Translations under genes and position numbers: made by a program
Notes under the pieces: model-generated
Databases searched by the model: none
Told to the model about the DNA's origin: nothing
Seen by the model: the letters and a program-made list of their open reading frames with translations, nothing else
Part shown: one piece after another, positions 35,390 to 46,850 of the stretch
Numbering within the stretch: position 1 is the first letter of the stretch
Layout: the number at the start of each line of letters is the position of its first letter
DNA from: Rhizopus sp. PT2906
Lineage: Eukaryota > Mucoromycota > Mucoromycetes > Mucorales > Rhizopodaceae
Length of the DNA: 64,000 bases
Direction: 5' to 3'
NCBI GenBank assembly: GCA_025529335.1
Contig: JAMYHX010000018.1
Span: forward strand, 154,322-218,321

Positions 35390-36519
35390 TTACATATCTA
35401 ACTCGTTTATATATTTTCTTCTGATTCTTTCCTTTTTAGGCTGGAGATGCAGTTTTAACAATATCCTCAGCGTCTTTTCAATGGCGTTCTTCAGCCTTTT
35501 GCCGTTTTTATACATGTTATCCAAATTTGTTGAAAACTGCGCGATAACAGATTTCTTGATTGTTGCATTGAAATCCTTGGCTTCGGCAAAAATATGCTGT
35601 ACCTCGCTGCTGACATCGTTATCAATTGATTGAGAACTATTTCCTGCTTGACTAGTCCCTCCAGCTTGTACTTGCTCATGCATACTTATCCAAAGAGGAT
35701 GCCTAGTTCTTGTCTGCTGTTGGATCCCCACTGCACCAAAATTCAGTGTATTGACGACTTGCAAGTGACTAAAAGAAAAAAGAGCCTTGTAGTCAGCATC
35801 ATCGCTGCTTGCATTTTTTATCGGTGCCGGTAATACGACTGGTGAAGCATCTCTCTGAAATTCACTTGGCACAAGTGCATTTATTTCGAAAAGAGCACCG
35901 TCAGACATTGCAAATGTTGTCATTGTCAGTTAAACAACAAGAGAGAAGGCACAAGCAAAATCAGAATATGTGCAGGCTGCAGAGCTAAGCTTTTCCATAA
36001 TAGTGGGTCTTAACTCTGTAGAGAGATCTTTCCGTATGACTTGGGCAAGTGGCACTACAATTGATTTTACTTGGTGTTCCGCTGATTGAGTACTTATTTC
36101 ATCTTCCTCTGATTCTGCTCCTTCATCAAGCCTCTCCTTTACCGCAGAAAGCAAGCTATCAAAGTTTTCCTGTAAGTAACTCTTGTACAGTGAGAGAGCA
36201 TTGATTTTAGACGTTTGGTAGTATTGCCGGTGCAGTAAGAACCATGTTGCGAGTCAAGTACTTCAAAAGCACCTAGAGGCACACTTTTACGTTCTTCTGT
36301 ATTCCTTGAGCTAGCACCATCGCTTTCGGGATGTTGGTTTAAATGTGCTTCCATAATGGAAGCTAGCCTTGATCTGAAAGCCTCGGTAAGCAGCAGATGG
36401 AAATCACTTTCATTAGGTCTGAATGTAGCAGTAGATGGTGCCCTTCTCTTGCCTCTTGGTACAGGGAGATTATACTCCACACCTTCAACATGATCTTCTA
36501 CTCTTCTTTGTTTGCCCAT
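35390..36519 (-). pseudogene. Unknown companion ORF of Crypton-like element, frameshifted
   Basis: A minus-strand coding region of about 375 codons with two lesions: a one-base frameshift near 36205 and an in-frame TAA at 35932-35930. Text before the frameshift includes a basic start (MGKQRRVEDH, RGKRRAP) and LLLTEAFRSRLASIMEAHL. After it come ERLDEGAESEEDEIST and the Cys-containing SSAACTYSDFACAF, then FNATIKKSVIAQFSTNLDNM and a basic end (PKKERIRRKYINELD). No domain is recognised. The same orientation and close spacing (about 250 bp) to the GCR1_C segment suggest one two-gene mobile element, but it could be an independent repeat family. It ends 48 bp from the convergent KIN4 stop. Confidence 0.55.
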
Positions 36520-36769
36520 TAAGTTGAAAGAAAAGGAAAAAAAAAAAAGGACGACGGACAACATTTAATTTAACAAAAGTGAGTTATTGACCTCATTGCT
36601 AAGATTCTGATGATTTGTTTATCATAGCTAACTAGTACAAATGTTTTAAAAAAGGAGAATATAGTCCACATCCGAGGGTGATGCCTGAAATATGCGACCA
36701 GAGCAAAAAAAAAAAAAACTTATATATTCATTCGTATTCCTTGCTGATTGAAGTAAATTCCTTGACTCT

Positions 36770-38027
36770 TCCAACGATTTTTTTTAGATCAACTCCTTTA
36801 TCTCTAGAACTTCTGTAGCGTCTTTAAAGGAGATGTTATGATTATTAGATATCTTCTGGATTCCGCTGTAAATTACATTTTTTCTGCTGAAGAAATGCGA
36901 CTGTTTGTTGTCCTTTTATCAGAACGTCCTAAACTGTGCTTCTAAAGACTGTATCGAAGGCTTCCCAGGAAATCCTACGCTATACTCTCTCCAAACATCG
37001 GTAACAGTTGATATATCCCTGCTGAGCTGATAGGTTGATACGGCGGAGGTCGAGTTAGGTTGAGCATGAAATAGATAAAACTTGAATTTGTTTAAACGAA
37101 CATCTTCATTATTTTTAGTATTTCTTATTTATAAGAGAAGAAGGATCCCTTACTTCACTGAGGTAAATGATTTAAAAATTATAATCATCTTATTTTATTT
37201 TATGCTGAGCTCTGTAAGTAATTGGCGTAAATCTATCATCTCCCTTGAAAACCACAGTTTCGTACCAATTTTCACGGCGAGTGAAATCAGGGAATGGCTC
37301 GTTCTCGAAATGAAATCTTAAAAAAAGGATCATCCCAAGCGCTGTTTGGCTACGACAAAGCATGGCAGGACTGATCAAAAAGCCGAGTCTGTCTCTGCAG
37401 CCAAGATGATTATTCTTCTCAGCCAAGAAATAGTTGCTAACTTTTTCCAACTCTTGTTTGGTGTAGCCGTCATTCAATGTATTTTTTCCTCGATCTTCAA
37501 AGTTTTGCCTCTTACTCTTGACCTTTTCTTTTTCAAGAGTATCCAGAAAAGTCCTAACGAGGGGTCCTCTTGCTGGGCCATGGGGGTTTAAGCCAAGTGT
37601 CTTTGCTTGATATACATGCCTGCAATAGCTTTGACATAGGTGAGGACTGACTCTCTGCCTAGAACAATAAATGTACCATCTGGGCTTCTTCTAAGCTTTC
37701 GGCCACGATTCATGACATATTCTGCAAGGGAATAGCCAAGCTTTTGATCGGTGACAATCTCCCATCACCAAACCTTTGTTCAAGGCACCATTTCTATGTT
37801 TAAACGACATAGTTAGATTTTCAAGCCTTTTCTTTATTATTACTTTCTAGAATTACCTTCCACTCTTTTTGCTTGGCTGAATATGCCTTAATAGTGTTCA
37901 CAGGTCGATGTGTCATATTTTGAGCAATGATCATTTGGTTGCTATAGTGCATAGCTGAATTGTTGTCAATCATGCGCTGGATACCTTCATCATTGACAGT
38001 AAAACAATTGTTTATTTGGTTATTCAT
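36770..38027 (-). pseudogene. Crypton-like relic: integrase-like N-terminus, Ndc10-like segment, GCR1_C domain
   Basis: On the minus strand, 38027-37821 reads as a core-binding helix (NTIKAYSAKQKEWKVIL), followed by what looks like a 60-nt intron. Then, with frameshifts, come GYSLAEYVMNRGRKLRRSPD and YTKQELEKVSNYFLAEKNNH followed by RDRLGFLISPAMLCR. The last resembles the Ndc10/CBF3 domain-2 fold, itself derived from tyrosine recombinases. At about 37025-36790 lies a clear GCR1_C DNA-binding domain (VTDVWREYSVGFPGKPSIQS, HFFSRKNVIYSGIQ) broken by adjacent TGA TAA codons. A recombinase plus GCR1_C is the known layout of fungal Cryptons. The catalytic HxxR...Tyr part is missing between them, so the element is dead. 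Confidence 0.65.
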
Positions 38028-39464
38028 GTTAAACTAGAGTATCAATGCATTATTTGGAGATACTAAAAAGAGAAAACATAGCATAAGGATAGGACTTATA
38101 GTAGTTTCAAAGAGATTGATATTGAACTAAAACTCTCTCTCTCTTTTATAGCTTTTTCCAAGCCTTGGTGCCTTGATTTTGTTAATTATTATATGAAGAA
38201 GATAAGTCCAGACCTTGGCATAAAAGCACCATTTTATTGGATAAAACGTCTTCTAAATGTTATAAGTTACAGATAAGCCTTTGTAGGTTATTATTACTAC
38301 GGTAATTTTTAAGGTATTTTTTTTAAGCTGACAGACTAAAAAAATACTTTCTCAAAAAGGAAATCTGCCAAGGATTTTTGAGTTCCGATAGGTATTTTTT
38401 GAGTCAGAGTCTGAAGGTTCAAATACTGTTTAATACCCTTTCAAGGTACATTAGGAGTCTTTTTTCATTGCACGCAATGGTTTGCTGGGTAAACGCGATT
38501 CTTATTTTGAACAATAATGCATATCATTTTCCTTGCATTAGATTAATAAACTGATATAAAACTAGTCATTCTAGAACAATGCCAAAAAAAAAAGCAATGA
38601 TTGTGCTTTACTAGACGATGACAAACTATCTTATGAGGTTATTCATGTCATCATTACTTTAAATAGCTTTATTCCAAGCCCTCTTCAGCCTCTCTCATCA
38701 GGATATTGAAGATTGGGCGTTGATCGATACTAAATAGAGAGCCTCTTTATGAATTGTATGTGAAACATGTACGTTAAAACAACAACTTTCCCATGGCATG
38801 ACAAACTAGATTTTTAACCGGTACAGTTTTCTGTATTTTCTTTTTTTTAACATTTTGGCAAAATAATTAAGAGAGTAGCTAATTATATAAAGGCATAAAC
38901 ACCTCAATGCAGCCCTTTTCTTAGATGAGTACATAATTGATATCCCTTTTTCCCTTTTTTACATGTGTTTGCGTGATGTGATGTTGACATACCATCAAAG
39001 GGTATTTATTCCGAGGATAAGGGACCAAGGATATTGTGTATGAAAGCTATCCGCGGAATTGATTCTCCTCTTCCATGTGCCTAGTGCTCGTATCAAATAT
39101 GGACTAAGCTGTGCAACACCACGGACGCGGCTAGATTTCATTATTTTAAAAGGTGACACTGGTGTAATTATTGGCATGACAATGGCCAACCATACCTGAC
39201 AGATCAAGAAATTGGTATAATATTAAAATAACTTAAAGTTAAGCTTAGAATCCAATATGCCAACAAAAATAAAAGAGGGAGAAGAATAGCAAGGGGAATG
39301 GTGTCATATACATATGGAAAGTTGAAGGTTATTTGATAACTCGTTTGCGGCAGTTAAAATATGCTTTATTTAGCAACTTTCTATTTTTTTGAAAATCCTC
39401 GCTTATAAAAAAAGTAACAGAGAAAACATATCAATTCTTTTTTCATAATCCCCTCCTTTCCTTC
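38028..39464. other. Intergenic spacer
   Basis: About 1.4 kb without a supported gene. A minus-strand frame at 38995-39207 has no motif. The stretch may include degraded element DNA flanking the Crypton-like relic. Confidence 0.45.
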
Positions 39465-42112
39465 ATGTCAGCATCTGTTGTCAAGCAAAGCATTGTCAGT
39501 AAAGATATTCAGCCAAGACAAAAGAGATTCAAAGTAGGAAAAGCATGTTTTACTTGTCGAGAGAAGAAGATCAAGGTGAGATTAAGATAAATGTAATTTT
39601 CCTAGGGATTTAACAATAATAAATTTCCATTAGTGTGATGGAATTCAGCCTTGTATGCAGGTAAAGTAAAAGAAACAGATACGGAGGATGATATTAACTT
39701 TATATATGTTGAATAGTGTAAAGGTAAAGTGGACAAGCTAAAGAATCAATCTGTATCAGAATAGTAATAATAATATAATAATAATTAAATTACACAGCAA
39801 GAAAACGGCCTTGCACATTTTCCAAAGATGGAATGCTAGATAATAGTGACCATATTACAGACGAAGGAGAAAAGAATGACCATGTTAAGAAGAAGATAAA
39901 GACAAAGAATAGCAACGGCAATCATAGCAGTCATAGTAACGATAGCAACCTTAGCCATGGTAACAGCAGAAGCAGTAACGCGAGCACCAGTACCAGCAGT
40001 AGTAGTAGTAACAGTAGTGATGATAATAATAATCCTATCGATAATCCAACAGAGAAACAAAAGACAATTGACATATTGGATAAATTAGCCAACCTGCTAC
40101 CAGGTGAAGGGAAAGAAGGAAAGTGGGAGATTGATGATGGCCATTTGAAATTAAGAGGGCATCATTTTTATTGTAATAACCCTGCAGATACAACTGATGA
40201 TAGAATAGAGATGCCAGATAGAACAGTACAGAAAGAATTAATCAGCTTGTATTTTAATCATGGATACTCTGTATTCCCTATTCTTCCAAGGAAATTGTTT
40301 TTGAAGCAATTTGAGATGGAAACGGATCAAGAATTGATGCAGCCATTATTATTGTTTGTCCTATTTGCATTTGGAGCACAGTACAAAGGAAAAAATAGTA
40401 CACAAACTGCAGACATCTATTTTAAGCAAGCAAAGCAATTATTGGACAAGGCATTAAACTATCCAAGGCCAAGTACAATCATTGCATTAGCCCTGATGAG
40501 CTTATATGATGGAAACTTTTTTGATAGCAGAAAAAAGATATACAGCTCAATCGCATTTCAAATGTGCTTTGATCTAAACCTGATGAAGGATTACAGTGGA
40601 GATTATATTATCGAAGAGGAAAACAATATTGAGATACTTGAATTAAGGAAAAGAATCTGCTGGGGATGTTACTATCTGGACAAGATAATACATATTCAAT
40701 CGGGCCAACCTTGGATGATTCGATCAAAAGACATTGAGTTGGATATGCCACTGCTACAGCCAGGGGATGATATCACTGAACATGAAATACTCGAGGTATT
40801 TGTCTCTAGTATGAAATTGATGCAGATTGGTGAAAGGCTGATACAGAATGATCAACATATTATTATTGATAATATACATAATGAACTATTGCATTATCTA
40901 AGATCATTACCACCTCACTTACAATGGACGACTACTCAGTCTATTATACCACCTATCCCACCACCTCATTCACCAAGAAACTCAATGGTCTGTCAATTGC
41001 ATATACTTTATAACTTGATTGAATTGATCATATTGAAGCCTTATTCAACGAGCTACAAACAGAGAATTATCACGGTCTCAACCAATCTGATAAGGCTCAT
41101 CACACTGTTAACAGAGAAACCAAAATGGATCTTGAATTATCATTTTATACTATCCACCTTGATTGAATCCATCAAAATTCAGTTAAAATACTCTGCTTGT
41201 GAAGTACTGACGATTGCAAGACACTCAAGGTATATGTTTCAGCAATCCATTCAGTTACTACAATTATTTCTGTATGCAAGGGATAGTTTATATGCCACTA
41301 TTAATGAGTTTGCTACCAAGTTGGATGCACTCTTACTCTCTACCAATGCCAATAATCTCAATCAACATCCATTACAGCAACAACAACAACATCATCAGCA
41401 ACAGCAAAGTCAGCAAGACATTTATGATTTATTAAATCCATTTATATTACATGATAATAATACGCCATGGTCTATTGATTTCTCAACTATCAAGACCAAA
41501 TCCTATACGACCCCTTCTGTTACTGCACCATCTTTTACTCCGCATCATGATCACTTATTCCATACCTCTTGGAGAGCCGCAATGACTATTCCTGATAGAA
41601 TTCATTACCCATTTGCAAAACTTCATCTCGACTTTAAGCCTACTGCCACTACGCCTACACCTACTCATACGACAACAACAACAACAACAACAACACCGCC
41701 TCCAAATAGCAATAATACTAACAGTAGCAATACTACTACTACTAATAACAATAATAACTATGCCCAACATCATGATCTATCCACAGATCAACTTGCTGCT
41801 CTGGTTGCTCAAATACAAGAATCAAGCGAAAAAGATAATGGCAGCTCAGCTAGCAATACCAGTACTCCCAATAACGATGATTTATTGTTCACTCTACTAT
41901 CCGACACACGTCAAAAAGATAATCACCCACATAGACAATCATTTTCTCATCCTTACATGAACGTTGGTCTTGGTATCTATGCCTCTGCTCATCAGCACCA
42001 TAATGATGTCATTCGCCAACATATGCCTGATTCTTCAACTAGACCTGTCTTACTAAGTCATCAAGGTCAAGCCATTGTAACAAATACAAATGATAATAAA
42101 AATAAGTGTTGA
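39465..42112 (+). CDS. Zn2Cys6 fungal transcription factor
   Basis: Four exons: 39465-39575, 39634-39660, 39717-39723, 39798-42112; 819 residues. The binuclear cluster spans residues 28-54 (CFTCREKKIKCDGIQPCMQC, then KARKRPC) with six properly spaced Cys, assembled from all four exons. A 7-nt microexon supplies one Cys ligand. An Asn/Ser-rich linker follows, then the fungal-specific transcription factor domain (LISLYFNHGYSVFPILPRKL, LRKRICWGCYYLDKIIHIQS) of the xylanolytic-regulator type. The C-terminal third is Gln-, Thr- and Asn-rich, coded by trinucleotide repeats. It binds DNA at CGG-type half-sites as a nuclear regulator; target pathway unknown. The TruB gene starts 34 bp downstream. Confidence 0.92.
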
Positions 42113-42146
42113 ATTATTTTCTTTTTCTTTTTTGTATCTTTCTGTT

Positions 42147-43117
42147 ATGCTAAGGAACAGTCTTCATGGCGTATTTTCTGTATATAAGCCAAAAGGCTGG
42201 TATTCGAGAGAAGCAACAAATTATGTTCAACATGCCTTATCCAATGAGATTCTTGGTCGAGAGAAAAGTAACACGCGATTCAAAAGAAAAGAATTGATCA
42301 AGATTGGTCATGGAGGAACACTGGTAATTTTGATTCTTTTTCCCTTTTTTCTTTATTAATCATGTATAGGATCCAATTGCAGAAGGCGTCTTAGGTAAAT
42401 TTGTGTTTTCTTCTGACTAATAAAACCTAAGACTTCTTTCTAGTTCTGGGTATTGGAAATGGGTGTAAGGAATTAACCAAGTATCTAGAAGGAAGCAAGG
42501 TAAGAAAAAAAAAAAAAAAGAGGACATTTTGTTTATACTATTCCAAAAAGGAATATATTGTTACTGCTAGACTAGGTCAAGCAACAGATACATACGATGT
42601 AGATGGAAAGATAGTCAAGGAAGGCAGGACTGATCATTTGACATGGAGCTTAGTTAAGGAGACATTGTCTACATTCAAGGGCCAGATCACACAAGTTCCA
42701 CCCATGTAATTCGATGAAGAATATTCAATATGCACATAGACTCATCATAATGATAGATATTCTGCATTAAAAATGAATGGGAAGAGGCTATATGACTATG
42801 CGAGAGAAAATATACCATTGCCGGAAGAAATTAAGCCACGAGTAGCATTTGTAAAGGACATTGAGTTGCTGAATTATGAAAATGATACCTGCGTATTTAG
42901 AGTTGAATGTGGAGGAGGAACTTATATGAGAAGTATAGTCCATGATATGGCAATCGCAATGGGGACCTTTGGACATATGACAGCATTGAAGAGGACAAAA
43001 CAAGGATTGTTCACTCTAGATGATACATTGCCACTAGACTGGGAGAGCATATCTCTAGCAAACGTGAAGAGTAAAATAGAAGAAAAGCAACAAATAGTTA
43101 ACCTACCGAAGCCTTGA
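42147..43117 (+). CDS. tRNA pseudouridine-55 synthase (TruB/Pus4)
   Basis: Five exons: 42147-42323, 42370-42394, 42444-42499, 42551-42705, 42757-43117; 257 residues. Conserved TruB boxes are seen in order: GVFSVYKPKGW, KIGHGGTLDPIAEGVLVLGI with the catalytic Asp at residue 60 created at the exon 1/2 junction, EYIVTARLGQATDTYDVDG, PPIYSALKMNGKRLYDYAR and CGGGTYMRSIVHDMAIAMGT. The enzyme makes pseudouridine 55 in the T-arm of tRNAs, in mitochondria and nucleus in yeast. The protein is shorter than yeast Pus4 and lacks an extended C-terminus, closer to TRUB1/TRUB2. It follows the Zn2Cys6 gene so closely that the promoter must overlap the latter's 3' end. Confidence 0.93.
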
Positions 43118-43156
43118 TGTTTAAATGAAAAAGATATTGTGTCAAAATGTCACTGT

Positions 43157-43463
43157 TTATTTATTATCTCTTTCTTCTAACGCACGTAACAGCATTTTAA
43201 TTCTGTATTCTGCTTTATCATTGGCTGTCTTAAGTTCTTGTATTTCTTTCTTTAAGCTTTGAACCTCTGCTTCATTGCTGGTACTATTGTTACTATTTTG
43301 TTCTATTGACAATTTAGCACCAATATAATCTAATGTCATTGCACTCACCATTTGTATTTTTATTGTTGACTATTCGTTTCAATTGTTCTACTTGTGTTTG
43401 AAGAGCCTTAATAGCCACGTCAACTGGAGTATTGCTTAGATAATGTTCCTCTTCTAAAGTCAT
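43157..43463 (-). CDS. Small coiled-coil protein (86 aa)
   Basis: Two exons, 43463-43349 and 43302-43157, with a 46-nt GTGAGT...TAG intron in phase 1. Two heptad segments (VAIKALQTQVEQLKRIVNNK and VQSLKKEIQELKTANDKAEY) flank a short Asn/Ser linker, and the protein ends LLRALEERDNK. It is likely a dimeric or trimeric coiled-coil adaptor; no family is recognised. A TAG three bases before the ATG could be the acceptor of an upstream intron, so another 5' exon is possible. The 3' end is 39 bp from the convergent TruB stop. Confidence 0.6.
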
Positions 43464-44132
43464 TCCTATTGTTGAAAGAGAAAAAAAAAAAAGTAATCGG
43501 CTTGACTTGATATTAAAACTCATCAAAAAGATAGTGACAGGTCAGCTTACCGGGTATATAAAAATAGACCTAACCAATACAAGAAAAATGAGGTGTATAG
43601 CATTGAAGAAAGAAAAACGGGCTCTAAAAGCCACAAGAAGAGACAAGTTCATGATATAAGCAAAGCATCGCTCATCTTAGAGAGATCAGCATAGACTAGG
43701 ATACTTGAACACTTTATAAAAGATAATACTTATCTCTGAAATTAATGAGGTCATCGGAATAGAAAAGGAAGGGTAAAGTGCTGTGATCTCTTTCTAATGT
43801 TCAGAGCGTAAGTCTACCATTATAAAAGTAGATTGTTCTTCTCGAAGGCTCCAGATGTGCCAATGGCTATTACTTGATACATCTCTAATTATGGAAGACT
43901 GAGAAATATTATCACAATTTTTTGTACTGTTTTTCTAAACTCTGCATTCACTGGCTTTACATTAGCATAAGTCAATGCTTATTAAAAGATGCTGTATGTT
44001 TCCCCTTTTTGAATATGCGGGGTGCATAAACGTCAATTGTGAGAAACGGATTGAAATTTCTCACGAATCCCTGCTGCATTTCAAATGAACCTCTTTCGCT
44101 CTTTTTTCTCACTCTTTTTCTTTATTTAAACT
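43464..44132. other. Intergenic, divergent promoter region
   Basis: About 670 bp between the divergent coiled-coil and PCD genes; no gene supported. Likely contains both promoters; a T/C-rich tract precedes the PCD start. Confidence 0.5.
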
Positions 44133-44476
44133 ATGGCTGTTGTCAAACTCACTCAAGAAGAAAGAGATACCCTTTTATCACCTTTGCTTTCCTCTGGCTG
44201 GAAACTCGTTGACAACAGAGATGCTATCATCAAAGAGTACACCTTTACTGACTTTAATCAAGCCTTTGGGTTTATGACACGTGTAGCCTTGAAAGCTGAC
44301 AAGATGGATCATCACCCGGAGTGGTTTAACGTAAGTGGGTCTATTAAAACGTTACATTTAACTCACCCATTTTGTAGGTTTATAACCGCGTCCAAGTCAC
44401 TTTGAGTACACATGACTGTCAAGGTTTATCCAAGCGAGATATCGAACTCGCCAAGTTTTGTGATGAAGCTAAATAA
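44133..44476 (+). CDS. Pterin-4a-carbinolamine dehydratase
   Basis: Two exons, 44133-44330 and 44378-44476, encode 98 residues, the usual size of the family (about 100). The signature KMDHHPEWFN holds the catalytic His pair and the ligand-binding Trp; the following VYNRVQVTLSTHDCQGLSKR and the ending DIELAKFCDEA complete the domain. The enzyme dehydrates the 4a-hydroxy-tetrahydropterin formed by aromatic amino-acid hydroxylases and so regenerates the pterin cofactor. Mucoralean fungi do have pterin-dependent hydroxylases, which fits, although that partner is not in this window. The splice is in phase 0 with strong GTAAGT and TTTGTAG sites. Confidence 0.95.
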
Positions 44477-45354
44477 GAAGATATTATGTAAACAATAAAG
44501 AAAAGAGCATACTGTAGATCTCTTTTTGTAAGAAGATACGATCATGTGTATTCATGGTACAATAACCACTTAGTCGCATCAGGGCTCATGATGTTGTATC
44601 TTTTCTCCAGACAGTTTCTTCTCACATTCGATAGCATTGCAAGAGTATAGAGTAGTCAAGGCTTTGAAGCATTCTTCAAAGATCACTTAACGAGATATAT
44701 TAGTTTGTTTAGTCATAGCAAGCTTTCTCCTTTTTTTTTAGGTGTCTTGCTTAGATGTAAGATCGTTTTCTGAGTTAAAGAGAGAAACTTGGCGTATCTT
44801 TTTGTTCTTTTGATCTTAAAGCACTATTAGCGCGTCTTTATTTAAATCATTACTCACTGTTTTAATTTGTTTAATAGCATTGAAAGGCTTTATTGAGTAA
44901 GGACAAGTCAGAGAGCCCATTCAATGCAAACTGCGTCTTAGAATAAATAATTTGGTTCAGGGATTGAGATAGTATGGTAAAAAGTTGTGCGGGCTTTTTA
45001 TCTTACATAGCACTTTGTGCCATATGTGATTTACAATTAGGGTACACCGATTAGATGTTTTTGTGAAGGGGTGACTGGGTTAAAATAAAGGCAAGAAAGC
45101 TCAGAGGCAGAATATATAATAAATAAAGTTACAGTGGTCAGCTTTAGTTGCTGTACCACTGGGATTGTTTATTAAAAAAAATACAAAGAAATAAATGCAA
45201 TAAACTACGCCTCTTTTCCCCATAATAATTAGAGCAATTCTCAACTTTATTTGGAGTTTGAGGATTCAATCTTATAGTCAAGGATATAAATTTTGCATAA
45301 ATTTTAGTCACGAAGGTATAAAAGATTCCGCACAATATTTTTAAAGTATCTGAA
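44477..45354. other. Intergenic spacer
   Basis: No supported gene. Minus-strand frame 45144-45335 has no motif. The stretch leads into the transposase relic. Confidence 0.5.
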
Positions 45355-45995
45355 CAGACACGTACATCGTTGATGAGGAGCGATATGCTTTAGAAACAGT
45401 TAGTTCACACGTTCAGTATTTGCATAATCAGCCTCAGGGGAATAATTTCGATGTAGGCTCTATGACAGATGAAGATGCAAAAGATGACTTAGATGCTTGC
45501 ATGAAGGGTTTATCGACTAAGTAATCATATACGCTTTATACGGATCAAGACAAAGTTAGGTCCTTTAAACTGGTGTTTGAGAAAGTTATGAGTGCTTCAG
45601 CTGCTGCAAAACAATTAGGTATTCATGTTCGCATGGCTCAAAGATGGGCTCAAATGTACAAAACGGATCCTGATAGTATTTTTATAAAGCATAAGAAAAC
45701 CGGTCGCTCGCGTATACTTCGTGACGAACACAAGCAAGTGATCTTGGAGTATGTAGATGAGAATCCTTCAGTCGTCTTGGAGCAAGTAATGGAGCGACTA
45801 CTTCAAAGGTTTCAGGATCTCAAGGTCTCTAAAAGCACTGTCTACAATTTTATAAGAACTGAATGTAACTTGTCACTCAAAAAAGCCCAATTTCAGCCTG
45901 TCGATAGGAACAGTGAAGAAAAAATTCAGGAGCGCTTCGACTGGGTTCATAAGTGGGAGTGTACGGACATGGACTTTGCTTGTAGATGCACCAAT
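45355..45995 (+). pseudogene. Mariner-type transposase N-terminal fragment
   Basis: Starting around 45355 the plus strand reads as the N-terminus of a Tc1/mariner-like transposase: an acidic leader, one in-frame TAA near 45522, then a homeodomain-like helix-turn-helix (SASAAAKQLGIHVRMAQRWA), a basic GRSRILRDEH segment and a second DNA-binding helix (LKVSKSTVYNFIRTECNLSL). It reaches WVHKWECTDMDFA, just before the expected first catalytic Asp box, and there homology stops. Downstream sequence (45996-46220) stays open in two frames but resembles no transposase. The DDE core is absent. It differs from the Tc1 relic at 24 kb. Confidence 0.7.
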
Positions 45996-46398
45996 TTATA
46001 CTGTAGACCCGCCATGGCAGCACCAGATAGATATCGCTTATGGAACAGGGATGTTGCTGCTTGCCTCAACTACATACCCATCCTTCGTGGGATTCGACGT
46101 AATGGCATGGTTCATGATAGGTTTCGCCGGGTTGCTGTTGCTCCTACAAGACGTCGAAGAAGAATGGACGATCAGGAGCAATCAAGAACTAGAATATACA
46201 TAGACAGTTCTCCGTCCTAGTTATCGCTAGGACACATCTAGATGCCTTCGGGGGCAAGTTATATATAATAATTTCTTACATAACTAACTATATAACTCTT
46301 TATATTCTCTCTCCTTGGTACTTATTACTCTCATTTGTATGTCGTCTCCTTTTGCACGCATTTTGTTTTTAATCTTTGCGTATGTTTCGTTGTCCAAA

Positions 46399-46850
46399 GA
46401 AATTTTGGTTTTGCTATTTGCACTACAGCTTCCCAATTAGTGACGTAAACAACTCTATTTGCAGTAAGCAGCATATATATATCGCGTTTATCTTATAAAC
46501 AGTCCAGCTTGTAAAGCGTTATTTGAAGAAAGAAAAACAAAAAGGGTTGACCACAAAATACGTTGTTCTTATAGACGCGTTATACCCAATTCTCATTGGC
46601 CCATGGTAAATTTATGTAATGAACCTGTTTTCTTATAAAATGATGCTTTTTTTAATGATGAGCTCTCAGCATAATAAAGAACTTATTACAGACCCATCGA
46701 CAAATACTTCTCTTATATTTCAGTGTTGTACATAGTGTTTTGTATATGTGGTTTGTCTAGTGCTGTTTGCTGTGCAAATGGAATTGTTTACGTCACTAAT
46801 TGTGAAAATGCAGTGCAATGTGCAGTGCAAATAGTAAAACCCAAAATTTC
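46399..46850. mobile_element. MITE-like element with long terminal inverted repeats
   Basis: The arms 46399-46473 and 46760-46850 are inverted copies of each other (GAAATTTTGG..., TATTTGCACT) with an exact 19-nt core (CAATTAGTGACGTAAACAA at 46434-46452, its reverse complement at 46784-46802). The right arm carries an extra stretch of about 14 nt. Total length is about 450 bp with no transposase inside, as for miniature inverted-repeat elements. No clear target-site duplication was identified. Confidence 0.65.
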
